This document shows, piece after piece, positions 23,601 to 34,289 of a stretch of 64,000 bases of DNA. Below the pieces are notes generated by a model, which did not search any database, had not been told where the DNA came from, and saw nothing but the letters and a program-made list of their open reading frames with translations. The DNA comes from Timema cristinae (lineage: Eukaryota; Arthropoda; Insecta; Phasmatodea; Timematidae): contig JBCFYV010001001.1 of the NCBI GenBank assembly GCA_039000515.1, positions 6,749,033 through 6,813,032 on the forward strand. The letters are read 5' to 3'. Every line of letters begins with the position of its first letter. Position 1 is the first letter of the stretch. Made by a program: the position numbers and the translations under genes.

Positions 23601-25462
23601 TTGCGGGAAACATAATGAAGAACCTCGGGTGATATTAGACTATATAGCAACTTCTAGCGCCGTGAGATAGACTCTGATACTAGATGACATACATTCTACA
23701 TTGCGGGAAACATAATAAAGAACCTCGGGCGATATTAGACTATATAGCAACTTCTAGCGCCATGAGATAGACTATGATACTAGATGACATACATGTCTAC
23801 ATTGCGGGAAACATAATGAAGAACCTCGGGTGATATTACACTGTATTGCAACTCTCTAGCGCCGTGAGATAAATCTGATACTAGATGACATACATGTCTA
23901 CATTGCAGGAAACATAATGAAGAACCTCGGCAATATTAGGCTGTATTGCAACTCCTAGCGCCGTGAGATAGACTCTGATACTAGATGACATACATATATA
24001 CATTGCGGGAAACATAATAAAGAACCTCGGGCGATATTAGACTATATAGCAACTTCTAGCGCCGTGAGATAGACTCTGATACTAGATGACATACATGTCT
24101 ACATTGCGGGAAACATAATGAAGACCTCGGGCAATATTAGACTGTTTTGCAACTCCTAGCGCCGTGAGATAAACATATGATACTAGATGACATACATGTT
24201 ACATTGCGGGAAACATAAAAGAAGAACCTCGGCGAATATTAGACTGTTTGCAACTCTTAGCGCCGTGAGATAAACTATGATACTAGATGACATACATGTC
24301 TACATTGCGGGAAACATAATGAAGAACCGCGGGATATAGACTTATAGCAACTTCTAGCGCCGTGAGATAAACTCTGATACTAGATGACATACATATCTAC
24401 ATTGCGGGAAACATAATAAAGAACTCGGGCGATATTAGACTTATATGCAACTCTAGCGCCGTGAGAAAGACTATGATACTAGATGACATACATGTCTACA
24501 TTGCGGGAAACATAATGAAGAACCTCGGGCGATATAGACTTATTGCAACTCTTAGCGCCGTGAGATAGACTATGATACTAGATGACATACATGTCTACAT
24601 TGCAGGAAACATAATGAAGAACCTCGGGCAATATAGATTATTTTTGCAACTCTTAGCGCCGTGAGATAAACTTGATACTAGATGACATACATGTCTACAT
24701 TGCGGGAAACATAATGAAGAACCTCGGGCATATTAGACTGTATTGCAACTCTTAGCGCCGTGAGATAAACTATGATACTAGATGACATACATGTCTACAT
24801 TGCGGGAAACATAATGAAGAACCTCGGTGATATTACACTGTATTGAAACTCCTAGCGCAGTGAGATAACATCTGATACTAGATGACATACATGTCTACAT
24901 TGCGGGAAACATAATGAAGAACCTCTGGCATATTAGGCTGTATTGCAACTCCTAGCGCCGTGAGATAGACTTTGATACTAGATGACATACATATCTACAT
25001 TGCGGGAAACATAATGAAGAACCTCGGAGATAGACTGTATTGCAAATTCTAGCGCCGTGAGATAGACTCTGATACTAGATGACATACATATCTACATTGC
25101 GGGAAACATAATAAAGAACCTCGGGCGATAGACTGTATTGCAACTCTTAGCGCCGTGAGATAGAACTCTGATACTAGATGACATACATGTCTACATTGCG
25201 GGAAACATAATGAAGAACCTCGGGTTATATTAGACTGTATTGCAACTCTTAGCGCCGTGAGATAAATCTGATACTAGATGACATACATGTCTACATTGCA
25301 GGAAACATAATGTAAGAACCTCGGGCGATATTAGACTGTATTGCAACTCTTAGCGCCGTGAGATAAACTATGATACTAGATGACATACATGTCTACATTG
25401 CGGGAAACATAATGAAGAACCTTGGACGATATTAGACTGTATTGCAACTCCTAGCGCCGTGT
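17625..25462 (+). repeat. Satellite array, 101-bp monomer, about 80 copies
   Basis: Head-to-tail array of a monomer of about 101 bp containing TAGCGCCGTGAGATAGACTC, TGATACTAGATGACATACAT, GTCTACATTGCGGGAAACAT and AATGAAGAACCTCGGGCGAT. From about 20240 to 25462 monomers are near full length (some 50 copies) and fall into subtypes, e.g. linkers ACTATATAGCAACTTC, ACTGTTTTGCAACTCTT, ACACTGTATTGCAACTCC (often with GCGCAGTG) and AGGCTGTATTGCAACTCC. From 17625 to about 20240 copies shrink to 70-90 bp through many 1-3 base deletions. Peptides such as repeats of VYLTALGVAI in minus-strand frames are by-products of the monomer, not genes. Confidence 0.97.
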
Positions 25463-25740
25463 GATATATTTAGAGTGCTATTTTGATAGGATGGTCCTTT
25501 TAGAAAATACGAATAGTTTACGATCCACATTGGTATTGAATTACTATAAAACAAATTTAAATATATTAGATATAGATATATATATCATAAACATAAATAA
25601 CGCATTATACAGCTCGAAAACACATTTGAATATGGTCAATCCTTCTTTGCGAGGGTAAAATTCCAGTTGACATTTTGAATTAATTGTTTCTGCAACATTT
25701 TTGCACTGTACATTACTACGTAGCCGGGCTAGGAAAGTAG
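25463..25740. other. A+T-rich flank of the satellite
   Basis: The monomer breaks off within GCGCCGTG. No gene or repeat recognised. Confidence 0.5.
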
Positions 25741-25910
25741 GTATGTAGGAGGTATAATCGATAGAGAATGTACCAAAATGGGCTAAGAGGAAGAGTGTGA
25801 AACAATTAAGAAAATTTCACCCTCATACGGGATTTAAACTCCTTGTCACTGGAAACCTAGACTAGAAGAGCTTGACGTTTAGTCTGCGTTCCTACCTACG
25901 TGGATGTATC
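25740..25910 (-). mobile_element. SINE-like repeat, family C
   Basis: Minus strand carries AAACGTCAAGCTCTTCTAGT, CCAGTGACAAGGAGTTTAAA and the body TTTCACACTCTTCCTCTTAG. A plus-strand relative is at 30195-30350. The tRNA-like features are weak. Confidence 0.5.
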
Positions 25911-26259
25911 TGGAAACATTTTAGAGTTAAACTAGTCTAATTAAATTTTTATTAGTTCAATAATGATTCATTTCAGAATAGAATTATATGGTGTAAATTT
26001 AAAATATATATATATATATTTCAGGTATTTAACGTGCGCTTTCTGAACTGATGGATTATATCAACCCATGACTTATAAACTGACTTAAATCAAGAATAAA
26101 CACACAAAACAGTCCCCAACCAGTGATTCCTACTGTGAAAGGGAAATTCACTCAGTTCATCATCTTTCGTCCACTCCGAGAATCCAACCGGGACCCTAAT
26201 ATCTGTGGAAATAAACGCCACTGACTGAACTCAGCTATTGGGTGGCTGTTAAAATGAGA

Positions 26260-26510
26260 AATCAAATTTATTGGTAAATAGTTCCACCTGTTGATAAATG
26301 TCAAGTATTGGTAGTTATTTTCGTAGCCGGGGTTGTTATAAGCCGTGGCTAGAGTTCTTGACCTTGGATATAAATAATACTAATAATATTTAGCATCGCG
26401 TCTTACTACCCATTCGGGTTATACGTTTTGGATCTTAAGTTTATCGGTTAGTGTGTGTGGCACATTTTAAAATTGTTTCTCTCAAACACCAACACTTGTG
26501 AGTCGAAACT
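26260..26510 (+). repeat. Interspersed repeat, inverted partner at 29703-29870
   Basis: Shares, in order, 'TTGATAAATGTCAAGTATT', 'AGAGTTCTTGACCTTGGAT', 'AATTGTTTCTCTCAAACACC' and 'AACACTTGTGAGTCGAAA' with the complement of 29703-29870. A SINE 3' end (26378-26430) is inserted inside this copy only, so it arrived after the family spread. Confidence 0.7.
26378..26430 (-). mobile_element. SINE 3' tail fragment
   Basis: Minus strand reads CGTATAACCCGAATGGGTAG, TAAGACGCGATGCTAAATAT and an (AAT)-like tail. Only the common 3' tail is present, a severe 5' truncation. Confidence 0.75.
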
Positions 26511-26574
26511 TTACTATTATTTTATTTTACACCTCATCTTAATATCATCACTAACTATCGACATTAAAGGGTTT

Positions 26575-27045
26575 TTTTTAGGGTCAGAGGTGATCCATAA
26601 ACCACGTAACTTTGTTGGGAGGCAGGGAGGTGGGCGTTTTAATGTCTACATGGTGTTACATGGGGGGAGGATGGGATACATCAAAGTGTTAGGTAACATA
26701 GATATTATACTTAAATTCTAATATTGAAACATTTGTATTTCTGTACAAGTTTTTACCGTTAATGAACACACTTATAGATAACTTACAATTTTGGGTAATA
26801 TTAAATAGGATCCCCTCATTTAGCGTCAGAATAGCTTCTCTATGAAATAATAAAATTCACTCTTGATGTGAAAAGTTACGTAACAGCGTTGGAGCGAGGG
26901 GAGAGGGGTCACTCTGAGTGTATACTTGGTGTCACATTGGGGTGTGGGAAAAGAGAGGGGGAAAATGTAAGGAAAGGGCATTAAATGGTTTATGAATGGC
27001 CCTTTGTACTCCTTCAAAAAGTGGTAAATCACCCCTATAAGGGCC
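26575..27045. repeat. GC-richer repeat-like block
   Basis: Two related pieces: plus-strand 'GTGATCCATAAACCACGTAA' with a G-rich run near 26610-26680, and 26860-27030 with 'GTTACGTAACAGCGTTGG' and 'AATGGTTTATGAATGGCC'. The second half looks like an inverted, diverged version of the first, suggesting a MITE-like relic. No coding signal. Confidence 0.35.
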
Positions 27046-27059
27046 AATTAACAGGAATA

Positions 27060-27325
27060 ATTATTTATAACACCACGTATTACTACGTGTTAGGGCTATA
27101 CGCATATGTACTAATTACGCGAATGCATTAGGGATTATGAAGGTTGAATATTTTAGTTGGAAGTGTACCACATTTGCGTGGAGGAAGATGGGAAACAATA
27201 TAAGAATAAAACACCTTCAGTACATCTAACTGGGATGTAAGCCCCTATTTCTCTAGCATCATCAGTACAGTCTGTTACAAGACTGACGTCATTAGATTAT
27301 TACGCCATCGAAGCGTGTTACCGGG
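27060..27325 (-). mobile_element. tRNA-derived SINE, minus strand
   Basis: Minus strand: class II tRNA-like head containing GCGTAATAATCTAATGACGT, body CCCATCTTCCTCCACGCAAA and 3' 'GTATAGCCCTAACACGTAGT'. The CRE-like TGACGTCA here is part of the SINE and not counted as a regulatory site. Confidence 0.75.
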
Positions 27326-27589
27326 ATTCTAAATAATAGAGAATAGTGCCATGATTTATTTAGGTGATACAGCTCGAACCAGGCTTCACATTTTATCGCG
27401 GTTTTCTAGAGTCTTCATTAGAAAACAGTGGAAGTGAGACTTGTGAAACTTTTTTACTATGTTTTATAAAAAAATACAATAAAATTGAGATAAAATGATA
27501 ATTTAAAAACGTATAAATTAATATTAACCATAAACTTGTAGTGATGGCTATCAACAGGATCGGTCCTGACGGCTGAAAGATGGTCCTGG

Positions 27590-27665
27590 ATACGAGACGA
27601 GTCAAATAGCTCAGTTGCAAGCAGATTCAAAAGCCCTGGGCTCAATTTCCCATGTACAGATGGTC
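27590..27665 (+). mobile_element. tRNA-like SINE head fragment
   Basis: 'AAATAGCTCAGTTGCAAGCA' resembles box A and 'CCTGGGCTCAATTTCCC' box B. Cannot fold as a normal tRNA; probably a SINE relic. Confidence 0.4.
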
Positions 27666-27699
27666 ATTTACCACTTAATGGAATAAACAACCATTTGAC

Positions 27700-29220
27700 T
27701 GATCCCAATCCTTTGTTAGCAAGTAAATAATGCAGGAAACTGTCTTTAGATATGAGTTCTAGTTCGAGCGTAGTATTGTATCAGATATCCGGATTATTTG
27801 TGTGTGAGATAACGTTATCTTAAAGAAATAAAAGTAAAGGAGGTGTAGCAGAGGAGTCGGATTGTATAAATTGGCCAGTTATCGACAGTTTCTGAAAAAT
27901 TCTCAGAGATTCGAGGTTGATCACGGACCTAATCTGGTGGGCCACAGGTGGTTTGGAATCCACACTATGGAAATAGTTAATAGGACATAAGCTCTGTTTA
28001 GCTAAAACTATGTATTTACATGAATAGGATAGATGGAGTAGTTTTGTAAGTGAGGCAATTAAATTTTTAATTCCTAATGCCATAGAGTTAGTAAGCATCA
28101 GCCATTATGTTCTACGCATGTAATGTGGAATGATCCGTAGTCGAATATTCAATTTATAACAATATTTCTGAAATATATGAATCTTTTTTTAAGAATCCCT
28201 AGCCATATTCTTTCATTCGCTTTCCAAATGGACTCATATCTGTACATGACTTAAAAACGAACTTAATTCTAGACATACACAAGACCGAGCCTCACGACCG
28301 TTAACATATCACGGTTAAAGGGGAATTTTAAGTTTCACCAATGATAAATCTTTCGGTCATGCATGCAATGAGCCCTTAGTATAGTAGGCAAATACCATTA
28401 CTATTTTTTGTTTATAAGGTTTGCCCTTGTCTTTTTTTTTGTCCAAACAATTATGTTAACACATATCCCTGATCGATTAGATAAAAATTTAAGAATGAAA
28501 AATCCGTGAAATTAAGTACTCAAAACCTACTGGCCCTTTGTAAACAAATTAAATTTTTTCATCCAACGATATTTCAAAGAAAAATAAGACTGCCATTCGA
28601 AATAAAAGTAAACAATTTTAAAACTCATGCAATAAAACAAAAATAAAAAATAATTAGCTAAACAGCACAATATTGGTTCAAAATCTCAAAGTATTACATA
28701 GGAACTGCGCATATTTAATCATGTAAGAGTAGGAATAAGGCACTTTGAGATTCAAACCATTCACACCTCGTTATTACTGAAAAATTAGACAAGATGAGAC
28801 CTACGCCTTGATCATGTGCCCACTGGTGGAAGCAACTAAAAATTATTAAATCATTAAACTTTTGTTTTACTATTTAAGCCCAATATAATAAGAAATTTAA
28901 ACTTTTGAAAACTCCCTTACGGGGTGTTTTATGTGTTACTTAGTTTGTGTGTTTTATATTTAAAACATTTCATAATTTTGCTATAAAAATGATTATGTAT
29001 TTTATTATTCCACCAAGATATTGTAATATATTACTTATTTTACTAAATACCACTGATTATTTTATTAGCTAATTATGTGTAGTTGTGATTAATGTTTAAT
29101 CGTATAATATATTAATAACCGTGCTTATATATTCCTTGATTTGAATAATACATTCAACCAAATATATGATCTAAATGTGAGTGGTCAATTAATTGACCTG
29201 CCTTAAAATTTACACAATTC
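27700..29220. other. A+T-rich intergenic DNA, no gene seen
   Basis: No coding signal. A degraded minus-strand SINE head may lie at about 28690-28835 (plus text GAGATTCAAACCATTCAC and ATCATGTGCCCACTGGTGG). Confidence 0.5.
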
Positions 29221-29420
29221 ACTTCAGTGGCCAAATTGTATAAGACTGGACCACCAGACCACGGAAAATTTGGATTTTGAGTCTCAGTTAATTGTACTGA
29301 GGGTGGTTTTTCCTAAATTATTTTCACCTTTCCCTTAACGCAAACGTTGGAACACTTTATTTACACTCAACCTTACTTATTCTTAATATAGTTGCATAAT
29401 TATTCCAATAAAAATCCCGG
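29220..29420 (+). mobile_element. tRNA-derived SINE, diverged
   Basis: Head 'CAGTGGCCAAATTGTATAAG', body 'TGTACTGAGGGTGGTTTTTC' and 'CCCTTAACGCAAACGTTGG', then the 3' region with CATAATTATTCC. Confidence 0.7.
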
Positions 29421-29702
29421 TTAATTGGCCGGTAGATGAACGATCAACTCTGTGATTTATCGTAAAGCCGTACTAGCCCCAGACATTCTCAGTTTCACAC
29501 GTCACATGGATCGATGACCATGCGGAATGAATGTCAGGCTCATATAGTCGGGTTTACCGGTGACAGAGAGGTCACTGCTGTACTGAGATATTTTGCTCTA
29601 AAAATGGTTTCTTATTCCTCCTCTATGCTAATGCGGATACATTTACTCTCCATTATTCCTTCTTTATCCCTACCCTTTTATCGGCACTAAATGCAACTAA
29701 AT

Positions 29703-29870
29703 GTCAACTCACAAGTGTTCGTGTTCGAGAGAAACAATCTTAATAAGTGGCAGAAAAACAAATCGTTAAACTTCAGACCCAAGGTCAAGAACTCTGCCCA
29801 CAACCATAACACTTCTGGCCACGAAAACACCTCTCAAATATGAGATATTTATCAATAAGTAGATCTATCT
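29703..29870 (-). repeat. Interspersed repeat, inverted partner of 26260-26510
   Basis: Uninterrupted copy; see the partner entry. The pair is 3.4 kb apart in opposite orientation. Confidence 0.7.
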
Positions 29871-29889
29871 ATCAATTGGTTTATTACGT

Positions 29890-30135
29890 TTATTAGTACC
29901 GCGTCTCACTACCCGTTCGGGCTTTACGCATATTTGCTATTTATTCTATTGTGTTAGGGACGAGAAAGGTTGAATTTTGAGGTAGTGTTCCTACATTTTC
30001 GTGAAGAGAGAGAGAGAGAGAGAGAGAGAGTGAAAAATAATTTAAGAAAAAAACACCCTCAGTATTCCTGACTAGGATTATAACCCTGATCCTCCCATCA
30101 TCACAGGTCCAGTTTATTTAGACCATACTACAACC
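29890..30135 (-). mobile_element. tRNA-derived SINE with (GA)n
   Basis: Begins with the reversed tail 'ACCGCGTCTCACTACCCGTT', has 14 GA units at about 30004-30030 and 'CCCTCAGTATTCCTGACTAG' ahead of a worn head. Confidence 0.75.
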
Positions 30136-30194
30136 AAAATGGGTATATTTACCAATAGGCACCATATGCTTTTTGTTTTTTATATATATCTTCA

Positions 30195-30350
30195 TCGATA
30201 GAAGCTCGGACTAAACGTCAAGCTCATCAAGTCAGGTTTGCTAGTAATGAGGAATTTTAATCCTGAACTGGTGTACTGATGCTGAATTTTCTTTATTGGT
30301 TTCACAATCTTCCTCTTAGCAAATGATGGTACATTCCCTGCTAATTGTAT
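30195..30350 (+). mobile_element. SINE-like repeat, family C
   Basis: 'CTAAACGTCAAGCTCATCAA', 'GCTAGTAATGAGGAATTTTA' and 'TTCACAATCTTCCTCTTAGC' mirror the minus-strand copy at 25740-25910. Confidence 0.5.
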
Positions 30351-30769
30351 CTCCTAAATTACTATCAAATGCCGGATAGTAATACAATAGTACAAAAAAC
30401 TATATTATATAAATTAGTAGAAAACTGTGCCATACATTCATTAATTTCAACAAGAAATTTCTTTGTTCTTCACATCTTACAACCTATCCGGTTTACAACA
30501 ATTTTTCCCACAAAAAAGGAATTATAAAGGGTAAAATTTAAAAGAAATGTGGTCTTATTTGCGCGGAGGGAGAGGTGAAAACCATTTTAGGGGGGAAAAA
30601 TCACCTAAATATACCTGATCTAAATTTAGCACCGACATTATCCAAACAATATGAGACTGACTCTCTTGGTCACAAGGCCACCCGGAGCGTGTCATAGAGT
30701 AATTATCACTACCTAAAAAACTACCAAAACATACAATTGTAACAAATTTTAATGTCTTCCTCATGGTAC

Positions 30770-31134
30770 GAACATTGATTCTAACGGCGCGAGGCTGAAC
30801 GAGAAAGCACCGATCAATACCACAAGGCGGCGTCGCGGTGTCCAGCTGAAGCTTCGCGGGGCGGCCGTCGCACGGCGCTGTACCCAAAGAGCGCAGTCAC
30901 GCAGCGATTCTACAGGAGTGAACACGCGTGAGGGTGTGAACCCGTGTCCTCGGCGTGCGTGCCGCGAGTGTCCTGCGGTCTGTGGGCAGAACTTGACCAG
31001 CGTCGAAGGCCAAGAGACTTTGCCCACACGGGGATATTATAATCAGGAGCGGAACTGGTAGGCGTCAGACCAGCGGTGGTGCAAGGTTCAATTCTTGAAA
31101 TCTGCTGAAACGCGCGCTCAAAGTCAGCTGTCAG
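30770..31134 (+). promoter_or_regulatory. GC/CpG-rich patch: candidate tipE promoter and 5' exon
   Basis: The most CpG-rich stretch between the two genes. On the plus strand a TATA-like TATTATAAT (31035-31043) is followed 30 bp later by an initiator-like TCAGAC (31065-31070), and a donor CAG|GTAACT has its intron start at 31135. The matching acceptor would be TTATTTCAG at 42753, giving a leader intron of about 11.6 kb. Open frames of 88-110 codons on the minus strand here are GC-driven and match no family I recognise. Inference; transcript data would decide. Confidence 0.4.
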
Positions 31135-31239
31135 GTAACTGCATGAAAACTTCCAGAATATTTATATACCATACCTTCGTGTTAACAATAAAATGCTGAT
31201 TTATATACAATAACAGTCAATTATTGAGATGTATTAACC

Positions 31240-31510
31240 CAACGACACTAATTCTGTGGTAGAATGATGTAAGGCGTCATTTGTTATAGACTGGACTGCC
31301 AATGATGGAGATATTGGAGTTCATATCTCGGTCAAGTGTACTGAGCGTAGTTTTTCCTTAACGGTTTTCCATTTTTCTTGCACGTAAATGAGGGTACACT
31401 TCCTCAAAATTCAACTTTACTGTTCCCTAAACACATTAACTGAATTATTACATAATTGTACAACCAAATCACCAAATCATATAGTAAGATAGGGCGGTAA
31501 AAGATTAATA
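31240..31510 (+). mobile_element. tRNA-derived SINE
   Basis: Head 'TGGTAGAATGATGTAAGGCG', body 'GTGTACTGAGCGTAGTTTTT' and 'CTTGCACGTAAATGAGGGTA', worn tail with GTAAGATAGGGCGGTAAAA. Confidence 0.75.
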
Positions 31511-32874
31511 TATCATTCACTCTTTTTTATTTAAGAAATTGATGTAAGATCACACTTAAAATCCTAGGGAGATTTTTTAAAAAATATTTAAATATTTTTT
31601 ATAAAGTTTTAAAAGCAATATTAAATTTATATTTGACTACCGCCTACAACTCATTAATTGAATGTGTTTGTCTTTTTTCTCCCTATCTAATTAGTTAATA
31701 AGCAAAACATAGATCACGAAGAATCCTTAGTAAAATTTTAGAATTTTAAGGAAAAACAAACAAAATCTAATTAGTTAAAAGTAAAGATTCTGACGGCCAA
31801 AGAGCTACCATTTAATCTTGTGGACACTTTAACACTGTTAAACAAAGTCTTATTGAGTATTCAAAGCAACAATGTTATATTTAACATATTATTGTTATAA
31901 AATCATCTAGAAATGTATTTGTTCTAAATATTTCAGTTTTTTTAAAGCTTATCATTGATTATTGCAATTGCTGACATTAAATATATCTGTTATAATTAAT
32001 CATCTTTTGTAAATTTTATAGTTATATACCATTTTAATAAACTATATTTGAATTAGAGTTTAAATTAGTTAAATCTATCTGCGACTTGTTACAAACATAA
32101 CTTTGTAATTGAAGTGTATTTATTGATTTGCTTTAGGACTTAAATTATATTTTTTACTCTGGAATTAACAAATATTTTACGGAATTACTACCTAAGTAGA
32201 TACATGATCGAAATTGTTTGTACAACAGAATAAAATGGCTATAGTTAATAGCTCTTGATGAATTATTTGATTTTTCATTTATCTATTTTGTCATTAATAT
32301 CCAACTCATCTCTATATTATTTAGGTAAAATCAAAATAATTAAATAACTATTATATTTGTTGGCTGATTTAACAACAATAACAACAAATAAACAAAAAAG
32401 TTTAATGGAGTTTATAATTTGTATATGTGAGACAGTTAACAATTTTAAGCTATGAGAAATAATGTTTTTATAGTAAATTTTATGGATAATTTATTTAAAA
32501 ACAAAATTGATAAATTATTAATGTAACAAAGAAAGGAGAAAATAGGCGAAACTTTTTATTTTAAGAACATGGGCACTATTTTCATTACAAGCAGTAAGAT
32601 GCAGTGCACACACACATACACATACAAATACACACACACATACACACAAAAGGAACTATATCCATCACGTTTGTGTTGGGATTTATATGCTGAGAAATTG
32701 ATCTGGACTTATATAGTGTATTAGCTAAATATCACTAGAATAGGTTCGTTCATTTTATTCTAATTCTATTCCAAATACCAAAATACCCCTTCTTTCACAG
32801 TATTGTATCTATGCATTATTTACAGACTGACTTAACCTAGGGAAACAAATACAGTATTTAACTCTTAAGCTTTA
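31511..32874. other. A+T-rich DNA with a (CA)-rich microsatellite
   Basis: No gene seen. An interrupted CA/CATA microsatellite is at about 32606-32648. Confidence 0.6.
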
Positions 32875-33183
32875 ATGTATTTAACGTGCACTTTTTGAAC
32901 CTACAGATTAGATCAATACACGATAATTTCTATGAGCGAACTTGAAAGGGTCGGCCAATTTTCCCGGGAAACGTATTTTCACTTACCTTCCAGGGTTATT
33001 TTACATGCCACAATTTACATGGGACCATCGGCTTTACTTCCTTTCCGAAGAAAGTTGTTCTACGAATTTTTATATCTCAAGAAGAATCCGTCGATCACAT
33101 CTGGGTTTGAACCCAGGAACATGGGGTCCTTAGGAGAGTACCTCAAGACAATTATTGAGGTCAACCAGGAATTATTACATTAA
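32875..33183 (+). repeat. Repeat with 'TTTAACGTGCACTTTTTGAA' start
   Basis: The first 60 bp match 26025-26080 ('TTTAACGTGCGCTTTCTGAA') and a trace at 16990. A box-B-like 'GGGTTTGAACCCAGGA' is near 33103. An 83-codon frame crosses it but is not gene-like. Confidence 0.45.
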
Positions 33184-33639
33184 ATTAACACCCCAATCTT
33201 TTTAAGAATATAAAAACACCGTTTCCCACACTTATTTTATCATAAATAATACTATAAGACATTTATAAATTGAACACACCTATATACAGTTTTTTAATTA
33301 TGTCTAGAAGCAGCCTGTTCCCTTGGCCAAGTGATTATAGGTGTGGAAACGGATTTAGGAGATCCTTCTTAGATTACTTAGTGGACGAAGGCTAGGCGCA
33401 CACACTATGGAGGACCACATTGGCTCGGAAAATATTCCAGATTTATGTTTCAAGTTTTCCCTCGTTTTTTTTAAAAAATATATCTAATCGTGCCATACAA
33501 ATATGTAAATTAATGATCAAACAATTTGACCCCCGAAGGGGGTAAACGTCAATTCCCCCTGCTTAAGATTTTACTGGCGACATTTTCTTTCCAGCAGGCT
33601 TCATCCCATGGTACTTACCTTGAATCAGGAGTATGTAAC

Positions 33640-34150
33640 TTTCTTCCTACCCGTAGCAGTAGGGACCGTTTTTACCTTCTCGCACTTCTCCGTGGATAAA
33701 TGATTGATATTGTCAAAAAAATTGTCTTGATATTTTGATGAATGTCAACGTTTCATGATCCCCTGAACAAGAAGAATTATATTTTTAAATTCTGTCTGTC
33801 AACTACTGGAACTAAAGCTGAAACAATTTTACAAACTGGGTTAAAACTTGGTATCGAGGGATTTAATAAGGTTCCTCAGAAGATTTTTTTTGAATTATCT
33901 ATCTAAGCCCAAAATTATGGGTTGTTTACTTAAGGGGGAAGAGAGGAAAAACAAATGATTTTTTCAAAATTGACTAACGATTTGTATTAAATTTCGTATG
34001 TAGGTACTGTTTGTCAATAAAAAGAAATTGGCAACTCTTATTTTATCATGAAAATGACTGAAGGTACTTTACATAAGAGGATTTTTCATATTTTGATAGT
34101 ACATCCCCAACTATTTGAGCTAAGTTGTAAGTAGTACTATATAAATAAAT
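33640..34150 (+). repeat. Repeat family D copy
   Basis: Landmarks 'TATTTTGATGAATGTCAACG', 'GATCCCCTGAACAAGAAGA', 'GGGTTAAAACTTGGTATCG' and 'ATTATGGGTTGTTTACTTAA'. Strongly similar in layout to 44380-44900, including 'TTTTATCATGAAAATGA' further on. Confidence 0.75.
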
Positions 34151-34289
34151 CTGTATTTAAAATATATATTTTTATAAAAACGTAATATTTATAAGATATT
34201 GGCAAAGATGTTCTTAATAGTGGTCTGGAAAAGAGATTTTTATGCTCTTTGGTGAATAGAGAAGATACTTTTTATCAATGTGTTTCTAT

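Noticed and set aside
17900..25400. Open frames in the satellite with repeated VYLTALGVAI-like peptides, up to 138 codons
   Set aside because: They arise from reading a 101-bp tandem unit; frames change from copy to copy and no start or family signal exists.
17625..25462. CRISPR-like array
   Set aside because: There are no unique spacers; the entire 101-bp unit repeats, and the genome is an insect's.
27284..27291. A fourth TGACGTCA palindrome
   Set aside because: It lies in the head of a SINE, so it is not counted with the three non-repeat CRE sites.
30555..31027. Minus-strand frames of 88-110 codons in the CpG-rich patch
   Set aside because: Mutually overlapping frames of arginine/serine-rich composition without family motifs; GC bias explains their length.
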